A stretch of 37,669 nt of DNA from a virus, in IMG/VR virus record IMGVR_UViG_3300003635_000011, positions 1 through 37,669 of that record. One strand, given 5' to 3'. The notes below the pieces were generated by a model that was not told the origin of the DNA, ran no database searches, and worked only from the letters and a program-made list of their open reading frames with translations. Below, piece after piece: positions 22,596 through 31,431 of this stretch. A program made the translations under genes and the position numbers. How positions within the stretch are numbered: position 1 is the first letter of the stretch; the number at the start of each line of letters is the position of its first letter.

Positions 22596-23863
22596 GTTTC
22601 GACGAGTTGATGCGGGGGCTACCCACCAATCCGATGTTCAACACTGGGCTAGCAATCCTGTCGGAGAACCGCCGTCGCCCGATGTCGCAGGGCGTGGCTG
22701 ACTACTTCGGCGCTGCCGGGACCGCGCTCGACCAAGTGCGCCAACGCGAAATGCAGCAAAAACAGATTGAGATGCAGCAGCAGCGCGCGCAGCAGAACGC
22801 AGAGTACCAGAAGGCACTGATGGAGCAAATGGCGCGCCGTGCCGATCAGGAAAAGAAGGCTCGCGAGCGCGAAGCGGAGTTTGGCGTGGCTCTTGCCGGG
22901 ACGAAGGCGCAGGGCGTGCCCGAGATGCTTGCAAACCCCAACATGCCCCGAGAGGAAGCCGACAGCTATCGCCAGTACCTTGAGCGCGCCGTAGAGTTTG
23001 CGCCTGACGCAGCTACGCGCATGCAGGCCGTCAAGGCCCTGCAGCAGGACGAGCAGGCAAAACTTAGCCGGCAAAACCAGATTGAAGTTGCTGGCATGTA
23101 TGCTGCGCGAAACGGCGCCGGGGCAGGAAAGGAATACTCTGGCGCTACTACGACGTTCGTAAACCCGAACAATACCTCTCAGGTTGTCGAGGGCGTAATG
23201 AACATGAAAACCGGCAGGTTCGAGAATGCCCTCACCAATGAACCGGTTCCTAAAGATTTCCGGCCAATCACTACTAGTCAGGTCGGCGAGAATGTGTACG
23301 GTTCTGAAATGGCTAAGCAGGCGGCTCAATACGACGCTGACCTTTGGAGCAAGTACGACAGCGCTAAGTCGCAGCTTGAGGACATACAGTCGAACTACGG
23401 AAGGTTTAAGGACCAGATAGCGCGTGCCGCAGAAATCGCTCCGGAGAACTTGGTGGAGGGCGTCGGCCAAATAGTATTTGAGCGCGTGCCTTTCATGCCT
23501 CAGCAGGAACTGGCGAATATCAACATGACGTTGCAGTCGAATCAGTTCCTTGGGTCTTTGGAGCGCTTGAAGCGCGCCGCGCAGAACGGCGCATCCGGGC
23601 TTGGTCAGGTTACTTGGCCTGAAATCGAGAGACTGCAGAACCGAGTTTCTCGCCTCGACCCGACCGCCAGAAACTACCGCGGCAACCTAAAGAGGGTGCT
23701 CGAGGACTACGAGGACATCATGGACCGTGTTGAGGCGGGAGTGAACGATCTTTCGCAAAGTCGTCGAGGCCCTGGAGGCGGAAGGCTCACTATTATACCG
23801 AACCAGCAGCAGGCCCCCCAGAGCGATGATGATGCGTTCCTCAATAGCCTGCTAGGTGAATAA
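22592..23863 (+). CDS. Second ejection protein, long coiled coil
   Basis: 423 residues, MSFDELMRGLPTNPMFNTGL. Residues ~45-110 are a charged coiled coil (RQREMQQKQIEMQQQRAQQN). Beyond ~160 it folds into mixed helix and loop, with WPEIERLQNRVSRL near the end and an acidic tail. No enzyme motif. Place and composition fit the middle member of a three-protein ejection set. Confidence 0.7.
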   Translation: MSFDELMRGLPTNPMFNTGLAILSENRRRPMSQGVADYFGAAGTALDQVRQREMQQKQIEMQQQRAQQNAEYQKALMEQMARRADQEKKAREREAEFGVALAGTKAQGVPEMLANPNMPREEADSYRQYLERAVEFAPDAATRMQAVKALQQDEQAKLSRQNQIEVAGMYAARNGAGAGKEYSGATTTFVNPNNTSQVVEGVMNMKTGRFENALTNEPVPKDFRPITTSQVGENVYGSEMAKQAAQYDADLWSKYDSAKSQLEDIQSNYGRFKDQIARAAEIAPENLVEGVGQIVFERVPFMPQQELANINMTLQSNQFLGSLERLKRAAQNGASGLGQVTWPEIERLQNRVSRLDPTARNYRGNLKRVLEDYEDIMDRVEAGVNDLSQSRRGPGGGRLTIIPNQQQAPQSDDDAFLNSLLGE

Positions 23864-23865
23864 CT

Positions 23866-25593
23866 ATGGCGTATAGCAAATCTCAAATGGTTGCGAAAGC
23901 TCGAGAGCTTGTTGCTCAAGGACGGGAGGAGGAGGCCAAGCGGCTTGCTCGAATAATCCGCGAGCGCTTCCCGGCAGGAGTCCGCAGAGCTGAGGACGGA
24001 AGCGTATATCGCGGCGACAGGCTCGTCTACGACGCATCCGCAGAGCCGAACTATAACGCAGCCGAGGGGCAGGGGTTCCTGCAGAACTTTCTCGCCGGCG
24101 CCGGCAAGGCTGCCGTGGATACCAAGCGCGGCGTAGTAGACCTTGCCGGAGACGTGGCTGAGGGCGTTACCGGGCGCGAGCTTGGCTGGGCCCAGCGCGC
24201 AGAGCAGGACGTGGCCCAGGCCAGGGCTCGGGACGAAGACCTCATGGGGACCGGCGCTGGCATACTTGGGAACCTTGCCGGGAACGTGGCAATTACCGCC
24301 CCCGCCGGCGGCCTGGGGCTGTCTGGCGGAATTCGCTCTGTAGCGGCCAAACAGGCCGGTCTGGGGGCCGTTCTGTCCCAGCTAAGCGGAACTACCGAGG
24401 ACGAGTCAAGGCTCGCCAGAGGAGCTGCTGGGGGCCTTCTCGGGGCTGCTTTGCCTGTGGCTGGCCGCGGCCTATCTGCGGCCCTCAACAAAGGCAGTGA
24501 CGAGGGCGTCAGGGCCTTGCGCGAGGCGGGCTACCATCTGCCGCCCTCCGCTCGAAACATCAGAGGACCGCTGCGGACTGCTGAGGACATTCTCGGCGGA
24601 CAGGGCATGCAACGGCAGGCGTCTGTGATGAACAGACCCGTAACGGAACGGCTCGCGAAGCAGGCCATCGGACTCACTGATGACGACGTGCTGACGCAGT
24701 CTACGGTCCAGCGCGCCATGAATCAGGCCGGGTCGGCATACGACGATGTCGCGAAGGCCGGCAATAGGGTTACCACTGACAGCGAATTCTTCAATGAAAT
24801 CGGCGCAGTGAATCAGGCGTATGGGCAGCTTGTGGATGAGTTTCCAAGTGACTCCATCAAGGAAGTAGAAAACCTCGTGGAGGAGATGGCTCGCTACAAA
24901 GGCGCTGTCCGCGACTCTTTCAACACGGAAACTCTGATGAACAAAATTAAGAGGCTCCGTCGAGATGCCGGCGTGAATATTCGCTCTGGCGACCCCAAGA
25001 GGATAGAGCTTGGCCAGTACGAGAGGGACATGGCCGAGACAGCCGAAGGACTCATCGAGAGGAACCTCGCGCGTGCAGGCAAGAGCGATGTATTCCAGAA
25101 ATTCGTCAATGCCCGAAAGACGTATGCTCGAGCAAACGATATCGAGAACGCACTGAACCCGGACGGCTCTTTGAGCGTCAGTAGGCTCATCACGAGTATG
25201 CAGCGTCGTGGGATACAGAAAGACCTTGACAGCCCGCTAGGAGTTATCCAGGAGGCATTTGAGCGGATGCCGAACCATATGCGTTCGAACGCGACTTACA
25301 ATGTCTTCGACCCCGCCAATGTCAGGTTCGCTATCCCGGCCGGCATCGCGGGTGGGCTGGGAGCAGTCGGAGCAGAACAGCAAGAGCAGAGCCCGATGCT
25401 TGGGTTCCTTGGTGGTGCCGGCGGGCTGCTTGCTGGCTCTCACGTGCTGCGCGGAGGGCTTCTTGGCGCGCCTGGACAGCAGATTATGTCTGGGGCCGGC
25501 TCCGCTCAGCGAGCTGTTGGGGACATACTTGGTAGGCTGCCTATGATGCAGACAGCAGCACGCGCTGGAATGCTCACGGAGGGAAATCAATGA
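23866..25593 (+). CDS. Third, large ejection protein
   Basis: 575 residues starting MAYSKSQMVAKARELVAQGR. Several Gly/Ala hydrophobic stretches (GILGNLAGNVAITAPAGGLG at ~129, AGGLLGAALPVAGRGLSAAL at ~185, and FAIPAGIAGGLGAVGA-like near 490) alternate with amphipathic helices. These segments are typical of proteins injected into the envelope. No lysozyme or peptidase motif seen. It overlaps the fibre gene by 4 nt. Confidence 0.65.
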   Translation: MAYSKSQMVAKARELVAQGREEEAKRLARIIRERFPAGVRRAEDGSVYRGDRLVYDASAEPNYNAAEGQGFLQNFLAGAGKAAVDTKRGVVDLAGDVAEGVTGRELGWAQRAEQDVAQARARDEDLMGTGAGILGNLAGNVAITAPAGGLGLSGGIRSVAAKQAGLGAVLSQLSGTTEDESRLARGAAGGLLGAALPVAGRGLSAALNKGSDEGVRALREAGYHLPPSARNIRGPLRTAEDILGGQGMQRQASVMNRPVTERLAKQAIGLTDDDVLTQSTVQRAMNQAGSAYDDVAKAGNRVTTDSEFFNEIGAVNQAYGQLVDEFPSDSIKEVENLVEEMARYKGAVRDSFNTETLMNKIKRLRRDAGVNIRSGDPKRIELGQYERDMAETAEGLIERNLARAGKSDVFQKFVNARKTYARANDIENALNPDGSLSVSRLITSMQRRGIQKDLDSPLGVIQEAFERMPNHMRSNATYNVFDPANVRFAIPAGIAGGLGAVGAEQQEQSPMLGFLGGAGGLLAGSHVLRGGLLGAPGQQIMSGAGSAQRAVGDILGRLPMMQTAARAGMLTEGNQ

Positions 25594-26810
25594 GCGACAT
25601 TCGAAGTTCAGACTGGTCGGTCACTGCGGCCAACAACAATCAGACGGTGCCCAACGGTGCGCCGGAAGGCTGGTTTCCGTCCCAGGTCAACAACTGGGGG
25701 CGTGAGACTATGGCCGCCGTTAAGCGGTGGTGGAGGTATGCAACCCCGAGCGAAGAAACCACTGGAGGTACTGGGGGCGCGTTCGCGGCAACATTTGCCG
25801 CAACTATAGGCGCGTATGCCGCCGGAGATGCATTTTGCGTCCGCGCGCATCAAGCTTGCTCAGGGACTTCGACGTTCAACGTAAATGGGACCGGCGCGAG
25901 AACCATTAAGAAATACGGCTCAAACCGAGATCTTGAGTCTGGTGACTTTGCAACTGCTGATGTTCTGTGCCTTGCGTACGACCCCACAAATGACGTATTT
26001 CAAATGTTGGCGCCAGTACCTGAATCCGATGTGTATACGCCAATCGCAGACTTATCGGCGACTTCTACTGCTGCAACGTCTGACCTTATCCGCGTGTCCA
26101 ACGGCACAGATGAGATTGGGATCACCAAAGGTAATTTTCTAGGAAACGTCGCTGGTAACGGCCGCCTCCTACAGCGCACTGTGTACGATGCTGCTGCGTC
26201 CGGCACGCACACATTCGATGCTAATTGCGCCAACTACCTCATCAGAATTGTTGGCGGCGGCGCCGCCGGCGGTGGAACGCAGGCCACTGGAAGCGGGCAA
26301 AACGCCGAAGGCAGTGGCGGCGGCGGCGGTAGTTACGTTGAATGGTATGGCGCAAAGCCAGCCGCTACTCTTACGTACACAGTCGGCGCTGGAGGCACTG
26401 GAGCTACTAACTCCGATGGGGGAGACGGGGGGACGTCAACTGCTGCTGATGGCACGAATACCTTTACTTGTCCTCCGGGGCTTGGAGGGGAGGTAGGCTC
26501 CGCTGGCTCCGGCAGCATCAGACGAATTGGCGGAGATGGCGGCGGTTTTCCAACTGCCCCAGCTGGCGCTATCACTATAAATGGCGCAAGAGGGTTTACT
26601 GGATTTGTTTCAGGCGGCATCTACCTCGCGTCAGGGTTTGGCGCTGCATCTGCGCTGGGGCCGGGCGGCCAAGCCGGAGAAAACTCTATTGGCGGCAACG
26701 GAAAAGCCCCAGGCTCTGGCGGGGGTGGAGCTACCAACGCCCCTAGCCAGGGTGCCAGAGCAGGAGGCGGCGGAGTTAGCGGCATCATAATCATCGAGGA
26801 GTATTCGTGA
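25590..26810 (+). CDS. Tail fibre / receptor-binding protein with Gly-rich tip
   Basis: 406 residues. The N-terminal ~60 residues (WFPSQVNNWGRETMAAVKRW) probably anchor to the tail. Residues ~60-200 are strand rich. Residues ~220-400 are Gly-rich with spaced hydrophobics (RIVGGGAAGGGTQ, GGGGGSYVEWYG, YTVGAGGTGATNSDGGDGG, GGGGATNAPSQG), as in polyglycine-II receptor-binding tips. It likely recognises the host surface and sets host range. The last blocks are repeats of Gly-rich loops. Confidence 0.75.
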   Translation: MSDIRSSDWSVTAANNNQTVPNGAPEGWFPSQVNNWGRETMAAVKRWWRYATPSEETTGGTGGAFAATFAATIGAYAAGDAFCVRAHQACSGTSTFNVNGTGARTIKKYGSNRDLESGDFATADVLCLAYDPTNDVFQMLAPVPESDVYTPIADLSATSTAATSDLIRVSNGTDEIGITKGNFLGNVAGNGRLLQRTVYDAAASGTHTFDANCANYLIRIVGGGAAGGGTQATGSGQNAEGSGGGGGSYVEWYGAKPAATLTYTVGAGGTGATNSDGGDGGTSTAADGTNTFTCPPGLGGEVGSAGSGSIRRIGGDGGGFPTAPAGAITINGARGFTGFVSGGIYLASGFGAASALGPGGQAGENSIGGNGKAPGSGGGGATNAPSQGARAGGGGVSGIIIIEEYS

Positions 26811-27010
26811 TGAGCAACCGAGAGGAGGGCGACATACTGCGCGACCTTCGTCAGGCAACACGAGAAGTGAAGGCTGCTAGGCGTCAGTATGAGCTTGTGC
26901 AAGAGCGCGCAGCAAAGCTAAAAAACGATGAACAACGCGCATCTGCTGAACTTTCACAGGCTCAAAAGTCATTTGCGGAGCTAATTAATGAGTTCAGAGA
27001 GGCCCTTTAA
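26810..27010 (+). CDS. 66-aa coiled-coil protein
   Basis: ATG 26810 overlaps the fibre stop (GTGATG), with AGGAG 8 nt upstream. MSNREEGDILRDLRQATREV runs into one long charged helix (AAKLKNDEQRASAELSQAQK). It may be a chaperone or bundle partner of the fibre, or part of lysis. No membrane segment. Function unknown. Confidence 0.6.
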   Translation: MSNREEGDILRDLRQATREVKAARRQYELVQERAAKLKNDEQRASAELSQAQKSFAELINEFREAL

Positions 27011-27272
27011 AACTATCGATGGATACGGGACCGCTCCGAATATCTCGCACGTCGATATCCTTGAGCGCATGATAAAGCTCGAGCAAAGGCTCGAGACATA
27101 CCTTGAGTACGACCGGGACCGGAACGACGCTGTAGAAAAGCAAATCGAGGAAATCGCAAAGGCAACAATGCAAAACACCATCGAAATCAGAACCATCAGC
27201 CGACTAGCGGCTGCGGTCCTGATGACGATGGCTGTGTTGGAAGGACTAAGAACTTTTGGAGTTATCGTATGA
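26988..27272 (+). CDS. 94-aa coiled coil with C-terminal membrane segment
   Basis: It starts MSSERPFKTIDGYGTAPNIS after GGAG-N7. Residues ~23-55 are a charged helix (ERMIKLEQRLETYLEYDRDR) and ~70-92 a hydrophobic segment (SRLAAAVLMTMAVLEGLRTF). This plan, coiled coil then a C-terminal membrane anchor, resembles XhlA-type lysis helpers. Next to the endolysin and holin it may be a holin partner. Confidence 0.6.
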   Translation: MSSERPFKTIDGYGTAPNISHVDILERMIKLEQRLETYLEYDRDRNDAVEKQIEEIAKATMQNTIEIRTISRLAAAVLMTMAVLEGLRTFGVIV

Positions 27273-27406
27273 ACGCAAGTCAGAAGTACCACGAAGCACT
27301 CAAGGAAATTGAGGCCCTGAAGCGTGAAATCGAACAGCTAAAGCAGGTAGGTCGTCCTCGGCCGTCTGCTCGTCGTTCGCGCCAGGAGGAAGGCCAGGAT
27401 GCCTAA
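27269..27406 (+). CDS. 45-aa charged helical protein
   Basis: ATG 27269 shares ATGA with the previous stop. MNASQKYHEALKEIEALKRE is a helix with heptad pattern, followed by a basic tail (VGRPRPSARRSRQEEGQDA). It overlaps the peptidase start by 8 nt; GGAGGAAGGCC near its end serves as that gene's ribosome site. Unknown function. Confidence 0.5.
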   Translation: MNASQKYHEALKEIEALKREIEQLKQVGRPRPSARRSRQEEGQDA

Positions 27407-27797
27407 TCGATTCTCGCGCACCAGCCTTGAGCGCCTTGAGTCGTGTGATGTGCGCCTTCAGGAGTTGTTTCATGAGGTACTGAAAATACGGGACATCACT
27501 ATCATCGAAGGTCATCGTAGTCCCGAGCGGCAGGAAGAACTCTTTGCCGCCGGCAAGAGTAAGCTCCGTGGGGGCCAGTCGAAACACAACGCTAGTCCCT
27601 CGAAGGCAGTAGACGTCGCACCGTACCCGATTGACTGGGATGACGTACATCAATTCGTATATCTTGCCGGTATCGTAGAGGCGGTAGCTTGGCGACTTGG
27701 CTTGAATGTCCGATGGGGTGGCAACTGGGACCGCGACAATATCGTCGTCTCCGACCAGAACTTTAACGACCTTGTCCACTTCGAGATCATCGACTGA
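27399..27797 (+). CDS. Endolysin: M15-type L-alanyl-D-glutamate / D,D-peptidase
   Basis: 132 residues. IIEGHRSPERQEELFAAGKS (36-53), then SKHN (62-65), KAVDVAP (69-75) and LVHFEI (125-130) form the zinc site of the VanY/M15 family: H63, D72 and H127 as ligands. It cleaves peptidoglycan cross-links or stems at lysis. It has no signal peptide, so it needs the following holin. Length is normal for a single-domain endolysin. Confidence 0.9.
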   Translation: MPNRFSRTSLERLESCDVRLQELFHEVLKIRDITIIEGHRSPERQEELFAAGKSKLRGGQSKHNASPSKAVDVAPYPIDWDDVHQFVYLAGIVEAVAWRLGLNVRWGGNWDRDNIVVSDQNFNDLVHFEIID

Positions 27798-27798
27798 C

Positions 27799-28248
27799 AT
27801 GTTCAGTTTCCTCGGAAAGATATTCGGGACCGACGCCGCGCTGAAAAGTGTGGTAGACAGCGGTGCCTCGGCTCTTGATAAACTGGTCTACACTGACGAA
27901 GAGCGAGCAGATGCTGCCGCCAAGGAACGCGCTGCTGCGCGCGCCATGGTTGTCGAGTGGATGAAGTCCACCGAGGGACAGAACATCGCCCGTCGTCTAA
28001 TCGCTCTGCTCGTAACCGCTCAATGGCTGTTACTCTATAACGTTTCTTGGGTACTCGGCGTCGCTGGTCTATGGGCCAACGAGGATACTGCAGAGAAACT
28101 GCTACAGACTCAGGAAATAACGAACGCATCAGCCCAGCAGATGAACGGCGCAGTGATGCTCGTTCTAGGCTTTTACTTCGCGGCTCCACACATGGGAGCC
28201 ATTGCAGAGAAGGCGATGGACCGCTTCGGAAGGTCGCCAAAAGGGTGA
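27799..28248 (+). CDS. Holin, GTA-type
   Basis: 149 residues from ATG 27799, 1 nt after the peptidase stop. Residues 1-60 are amphipathic and charged (DEERADAAAKERAAARAM). Hydrophobic segments lie at ~65-93 (RRLIALLVTAQWLLLYNVSW...) and ~116-132 (NGAVMLVLGFYFAAPHM). The layout fits the 3-TM holins of gene transfer agents (PF11351), which open the inner membrane for the endolysin. Longer starts only read the previous gene. Last gene of the late operon. Confidence 0.75.
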   Translation: MFSFLGKIFGTDAALKSVVDSGASALDKLVYTDEERADAAAKERAAARAMVVEWMKSTEGQNIARRLIALLVTAQWLLLYNVSWVLGVAGLWANEDTAEKLLQTQEITNASAQQMNGAVMLVLGFYFAAPHMGAIAEKAMDRFGRSPKG

Positions 28249-28251
28249 TAG

Positions 28252-29358
28252 TCATCGACAAGGCCTTATCGTCTGACGACCATACTCGCCATGACACTTG
28301 TGGTACGTGATGACCTGCGCACTGCGATGACTGTTATAGCCTTCTCGCGCTGCGTATGCGTCTGGTGCCGCAAGGGTCTGGTGCTGCTCTACCTCGGCAA
28401 GCGGATGCTCAAACACCTTCTTGTGATGCAAGTGCCCGCAGTGAATGTAGCGGTACTTCGTGGCTCCGTATTCCTTGTGAAACCGGGATGCAAAAAACGT
28501 CGGCAGGTCATTGAACTTGACCTTATGCCCGTGATGAAAGAACAGCCCTACGTCCCCAAACACGTAAGAATAGAACGGCGCTACGTTGTTGATGACCGTG
28601 ACATCTGACGCGTTTGAGTAGTAGGCCGAGAAAAGCTCGCGCAGCCATAGAGAGGATGCAATGTCATGATTACCCTCCGCCATCAGTACGACGACGTGGT
28701 TACTTTCCTCCCGGAGACGCTCGATGAAATACTTGAGTACTTCAATTCCCTCCCGGACCATCTTCGCGTAGCGAGTGTCAGCATCAAGGAGGTGCCCGGA
28801 GGTGGGCGTTACAGCATCCAGGCCGTCGTAGTGGAAGAAGTCCCCCAGCTGGGAGACGATAGATACATCGGCTTTCGGGGTCCGTGAGACCGCTTCCTCA
28901 ACGTATTCCATCAGCACGTCGCGTGCAATTTTAATATCCCAGTCGGCACCGGTCTCTTCGACCCATGCCTTCATGCCAATATGGAAGTCAGTGACGTTGT
29001 ACAGGTTGAGAAGCTCTGTGAGGCCCGGGTGAGGCCGCGTCTCGCGAGTAAGGGCTTTGCCCTTAACGTCCTCTAGAATCGCTCTCTGGGCCTCCTCGCG
29101 GGCTTCCTGGAGGCCTCCGTCGATGTCCGTGGGCTTCATCCACTGAATCTTGACATTTCCCTCGCCATCCACCATCTTCGCGCCGGGGACGTAGTCCTCG
29201 GAGTTGCTGGCGTAGACCTTGACGCGGTCAACAGCGGCGCGAATGGCCCGGCCGCTAACGCCCATTTCTCGGCCAGCCTCTTCGAAGGTGCCGTGTTTCT
29301 CATATGCCTCGACGTATTTCTTTTGCGTCTCGGTCTTTGCGTACTCAGATAGATTCAT
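28252..29358 (-). CDS. HTH-metallophosphoesterase
   Basis: 368 residues from ATG 29358 (GGAG 6 nt upstream; the ATG at 29370 is inside that site). Residues ~8-45 look like an HTH (FEEAGREMGVSGRAIRAAVD). The calcineurin-like core has D124-x-H126 (VTDFHIG), GD at 172-173 (QLGDFFH), GNHD at 229-232, HHGH and HCGHLHH. Such phage proteins hydrolyse phosphodiesters and are found near recombination genes. It converges with the holin gene with only 3 nt between stops, and I see no terminator there. Confidence 0.8.
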   Translation of the reverse strand: MNLSEYAKTETQKKYVEAYEKHGTFEEAGREMGVSGRAIRAAVDRVKVYASNSEDYVPGAKMVDGEGNVKIQWMKPTDIDGGLQEAREEAQRAILEDVKGKALTRETRPHPGLTELLNLYNVTDFHIGMKAWVEETGADWDIKIARDVLMEYVEEAVSRTPKADVSIVSQLGDFFHYDGLDAVTPTSGHLLDADTRYAKMVREGIEVLKYFIERLREESNHVVVLMAEGNHDIASSLWLRELFSAYYSNASDVTVINNVAPFYSYVFGDVGLFFHHGHKVKFNDLPTFFASRFHKEYGATKYRYIHCGHLHHKKVFEHPLAEVEQHQTLAAPDAYAAREGYNSHRSAQVITYHKCHGEYGRQTIRPCR

Positions 29359-29368
29359 TAGGTGCTCC

Positions 29369-29728
29369 ATGAACGAAATTAAAGTTGGTCATCTCTTATA
29401 CCAAATTCAGTATGTGCCTCCGGAAGAACTCCCCGAAGAGCACGGGTGCTGCGTCCCAGACTACCAGTACATCAAAGTGTCTCAGGCGCTGTCGCCCGAA
29501 AAGATGCTGGAAGTCGAATTACACGAACTCGTCCACGCAATGTGGGACGTCGCCGGCCTCAAAGAAAGCGCCACCGAGGAGGAAGTCGCCACGGCGCTCG
29601 GCAAGGTCTTGGCTGGCGTAGTGCTCGATAATGGCTGGTCTGTTGCGCCCTTTCTCATCCAAGAGAATGACGAACCATTCCCCGTTGTGGCCGAGTTTGT
29701 TGTCGATGATGACGAACTTATCCATTAA
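29369..29728 (+). CDS. HExxH zincin-like protein, reversed orientation
   Basis: 119 residues, MNEIKVGHLLYQIQYVPPEE, with AGGTG before the ATG. LEVELHELVHAMWDVAG contains HELVH followed by helical residues, as in small phage zincins of the ImmA/SprT kind. The rest is mixed with an acidic end (VVDDDELIH). It is the only rightward gene in the right arm. Its start is 10 nt from the divergent metallophosphoesterase start, and its end overlaps the nuclease stop by 4 nt, so its promoter must lie within the neighbour. The target is unknown. Confidence 0.65.
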   Translation: MNEIKVGHLLYQIQYVPPEELPEEHGCCVPDYQYIKVSQALSPEKMLEVELHELVHAMWDVAGLKESATEEEVATALGKVLAGVVLDNGWSVAPFLIQENDEPFPVVAEFVVDDDELIH

Positions 29729-30864
29729 AACGGAATATCATCGTTAAAAGGACGAGCAGGGTCGCCAGTTGGGCAAGTATCTGGACGCTCACGAGAGAAA
29801 TCAACAGACGCATTGAACTGCCCACGGATTTCGTCAAGTACTTCATCTCCGATAAGTCCCACTTCAAGTCGCTCGAGTTCTCGAGAAGGGTAGCTATTCC
29901 TTCCTGAAGGTCCGTTCCAGAATTCCTTTTCTGTTTCTTCGTCTCGGAATAGAATAGCTGGCGCATCTCGGTCCATTTCGACGGGCTCAAGCCAGGGCAC
30001 GAGGGTCTGCAAGTACACGTGTTTGTCGCAGGCTTCAATCTGTTCATCTCGGCTAAGTTCCTTTTCATGTTTATGGCAGTACCACCCTCCGGCGGCCACT
30101 GGTTCAGAGAAGGCGCACGTTCGGCATGACACTGTTGGAAAGCGCTTAGTATGGCAGACCGCCGTGTGCGGGCAGAATCTGCAAGGAAATACATCGGGAC
30201 CAGACCCGGCCTTTGGGGGTGCGTCTGTAGTGGTGGTAAGGTCGAGTGCAAGTCGCTCAATCTTTTTTCCCTGTTCAGCAACATACTTTAGCCTCTCAAC
30301 GAATATCTCTTCGTTGTTCTTGTTCACCGCAATGAACAGGCAGCGAGTCAGCCGGCTCTCGTTTGTCTTCCCAGAGAAATGCATCCCCGCGATACACTGC
30401 CAGTAGTACTTCGGCTCTGCCGATTCCAGGCCCTTTTTCACGAGCGCCTTGAATCTCTTCTCGTTCATAGACTTTACTTCTAAAGAATGCCATGTCTTCG
30501 GCGCCTCCGGTACGTTCTGGGCAATCCCATCGAGCTTCGCCACAAAGTGGCCATTCTCATTCGTAAACTCCCACTGCTTCATGGTGTTGGGGTCGAGCGG
30601 CATCACGTGAATGCCAGCAGACTCAAGGTCCTTGACCACGAGGTCTTCCTCAACATCGCCCCGCCTGAAAATCCGTATCGTCCTTCCTTCGAACTCCTCC
30701 ATGGGCGACGCCCATCGATAGTCGTACCACGTCCTGCGCCGGCACTCCTCGCCAATAGCTGAGGCGCCGATGCGTTCGCTTCGACGTCGAGAATGAAGGC
30801 CCTGCTTGCGCAGGGCCTCGTAAATCGCCTCGACTGTCCCTTCTTCCTTGGGGATTTCAGGCAT
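29725..30864 (-). CDS. PD-(D/E)XK nuclease, RecB/Cas4-like, with Cys cluster
   Basis: 379 residues from ATG 30864 (AAGGG upstream, 5 nt after the previous stop). RIGASAIGEECRRRTWY (31-47) is the usual leading motif. GHFVAKLDG gives D112 and HSLEVKS gives E129-x-K131, the catalytic set. CRFCPHTAVCHTKRFP and SCRTC form a Cys cluster that could hold zinc or iron-sulfur, as in AddB/Cas4 nucleases. A 5'-3' exonuclease partner for the SSB and Sak4 genes next to it is likely. Confidence 0.75.
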   Translation of the reverse strand: MPEIPKEEGTVEAIYEALRKQGLHSRRRSERIGASAIGEECRRRTWYDYRWASPMEEFEGRTIRIFRRGDVEEDLVVKDLESAGIHVMPLDPNTMKQWEFTNENGHFVAKLDGIAQNVPEAPKTWHSLEVKSMNEKRFKALVKKGLESAEPKYYWQCIAGMHFSGKTNESRLTRCLFIAVNKNNEEIFVERLKYVAEQGKKIERLALDLTTTTDAPPKAGSGPDVFPCRFCPHTAVCHTKRFPTVSCRTCAFSEPVAAGGWYCHKHEKELSRDEQIEACDKHVYLQTLVPWLEPVEMDRDAPAILFRDEETEKEFWNGPSGRNSYPSRELERLEVGLIGDEVLDEIRGQFNASVDFSRERPDTCPTGDPARPFNDDIPF

Positions 30865-30869
30865 CCCTA

Positions 30870-31379
30870 TTACCCTTGGTTCTGCTGCCAAGGTGCGGGC
30901 GCGGGACCGGGCTGCTGCAAAGGTGCTGACGCAGGCTGCGGCTGAGGTGCAGGCTGCGGAGCGCCATACTGCGGCTGCGGTGCTGGAGCCTGCGGCTGCG
31001 GCGGTGCGCCAGCATCACGACGAAGATCCTTGAGGCGGTTGAACTCACCTTCGACTTCGACGCGCGCCGTGAAAGTGCGGCCGTGAACCTGCTCGGTGGC
31101 AGTAATGTTTTCGAAGCCGCACGCGTTGGCCAGCGCCTTGAGTTCACTGAACGCGATACGGCGCACGTCTTCCTTCTCATGGCCAACGTTGTAGAAGGCG
31201 CTGATAACCCGATTGGCGTGAGTCGGCCCGACAACGCGGAACTTGATGTAAATCATCTCGAATCCATTCTTAGACTGACGAAGCTCCGAGTCCTCGACCA
31301 TGATCTGATAGTCGCCGGCCGGAACCGGGTCAAACGATTCGACTTCAACGTTGGTCATATCAAAGTTCAACTGAGGCAT
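30870..31379 (-). CDS. DUF669-type single-strand DNA-binding protein
   Basis: 169 residues. The N-terminal ~115 match DUF669: FDPVPAGDYQIMVEDSEL, FRVVGPTHANRVISAFYNVG, IAFSELKALANACGF. The last ~45 are Pro/Gln/Ala repeats (PQPQAPAPQPQYGAPQPAPQ), a flexible tail like those of SSB proteins, built of similar tandem units in the DNA. It would coat ssDNA and recruit the Sak4 ATPase and nuclease next to it. Confidence 0.75.
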   Translation of the reverse strand: MPQLNFDMTNVEVESFDPVPAGDYQIMVEDSELRQSKNGFEMIYIKFRVVGPTHANRVISAFYNVGHEKEDVRRIAFSELKALANACGFENITATEQVHGRTFTARVEVEGEFNRLKDLRRDAGAPPQPQAPAPQPQYGAPQPAPQPQPASAPLQQPGPAPAPWQQNQG

Positions 31380-31431
31380 ATGCTCTCTCTCCTAGTATTA
31401 AATTTCACAGCCGGGTAAGGTTTTTCACTGG

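Noticed and set aside
28236-28275. Terminator between the convergent holin and metallophosphoesterase genes.
   Set aside because: Only short imperfect pairing around AAGGCCTT and no T-run on either strand.
30930-31015. Short direct repeats (GCTGCGGCTG-like units) as a possible CRISPR or origin iteron array.
   Set aside because: They are in-frame codons of the Pro/Gln/Ala tail of the DUF669 protein; spacing is irregular and there are no spacers.
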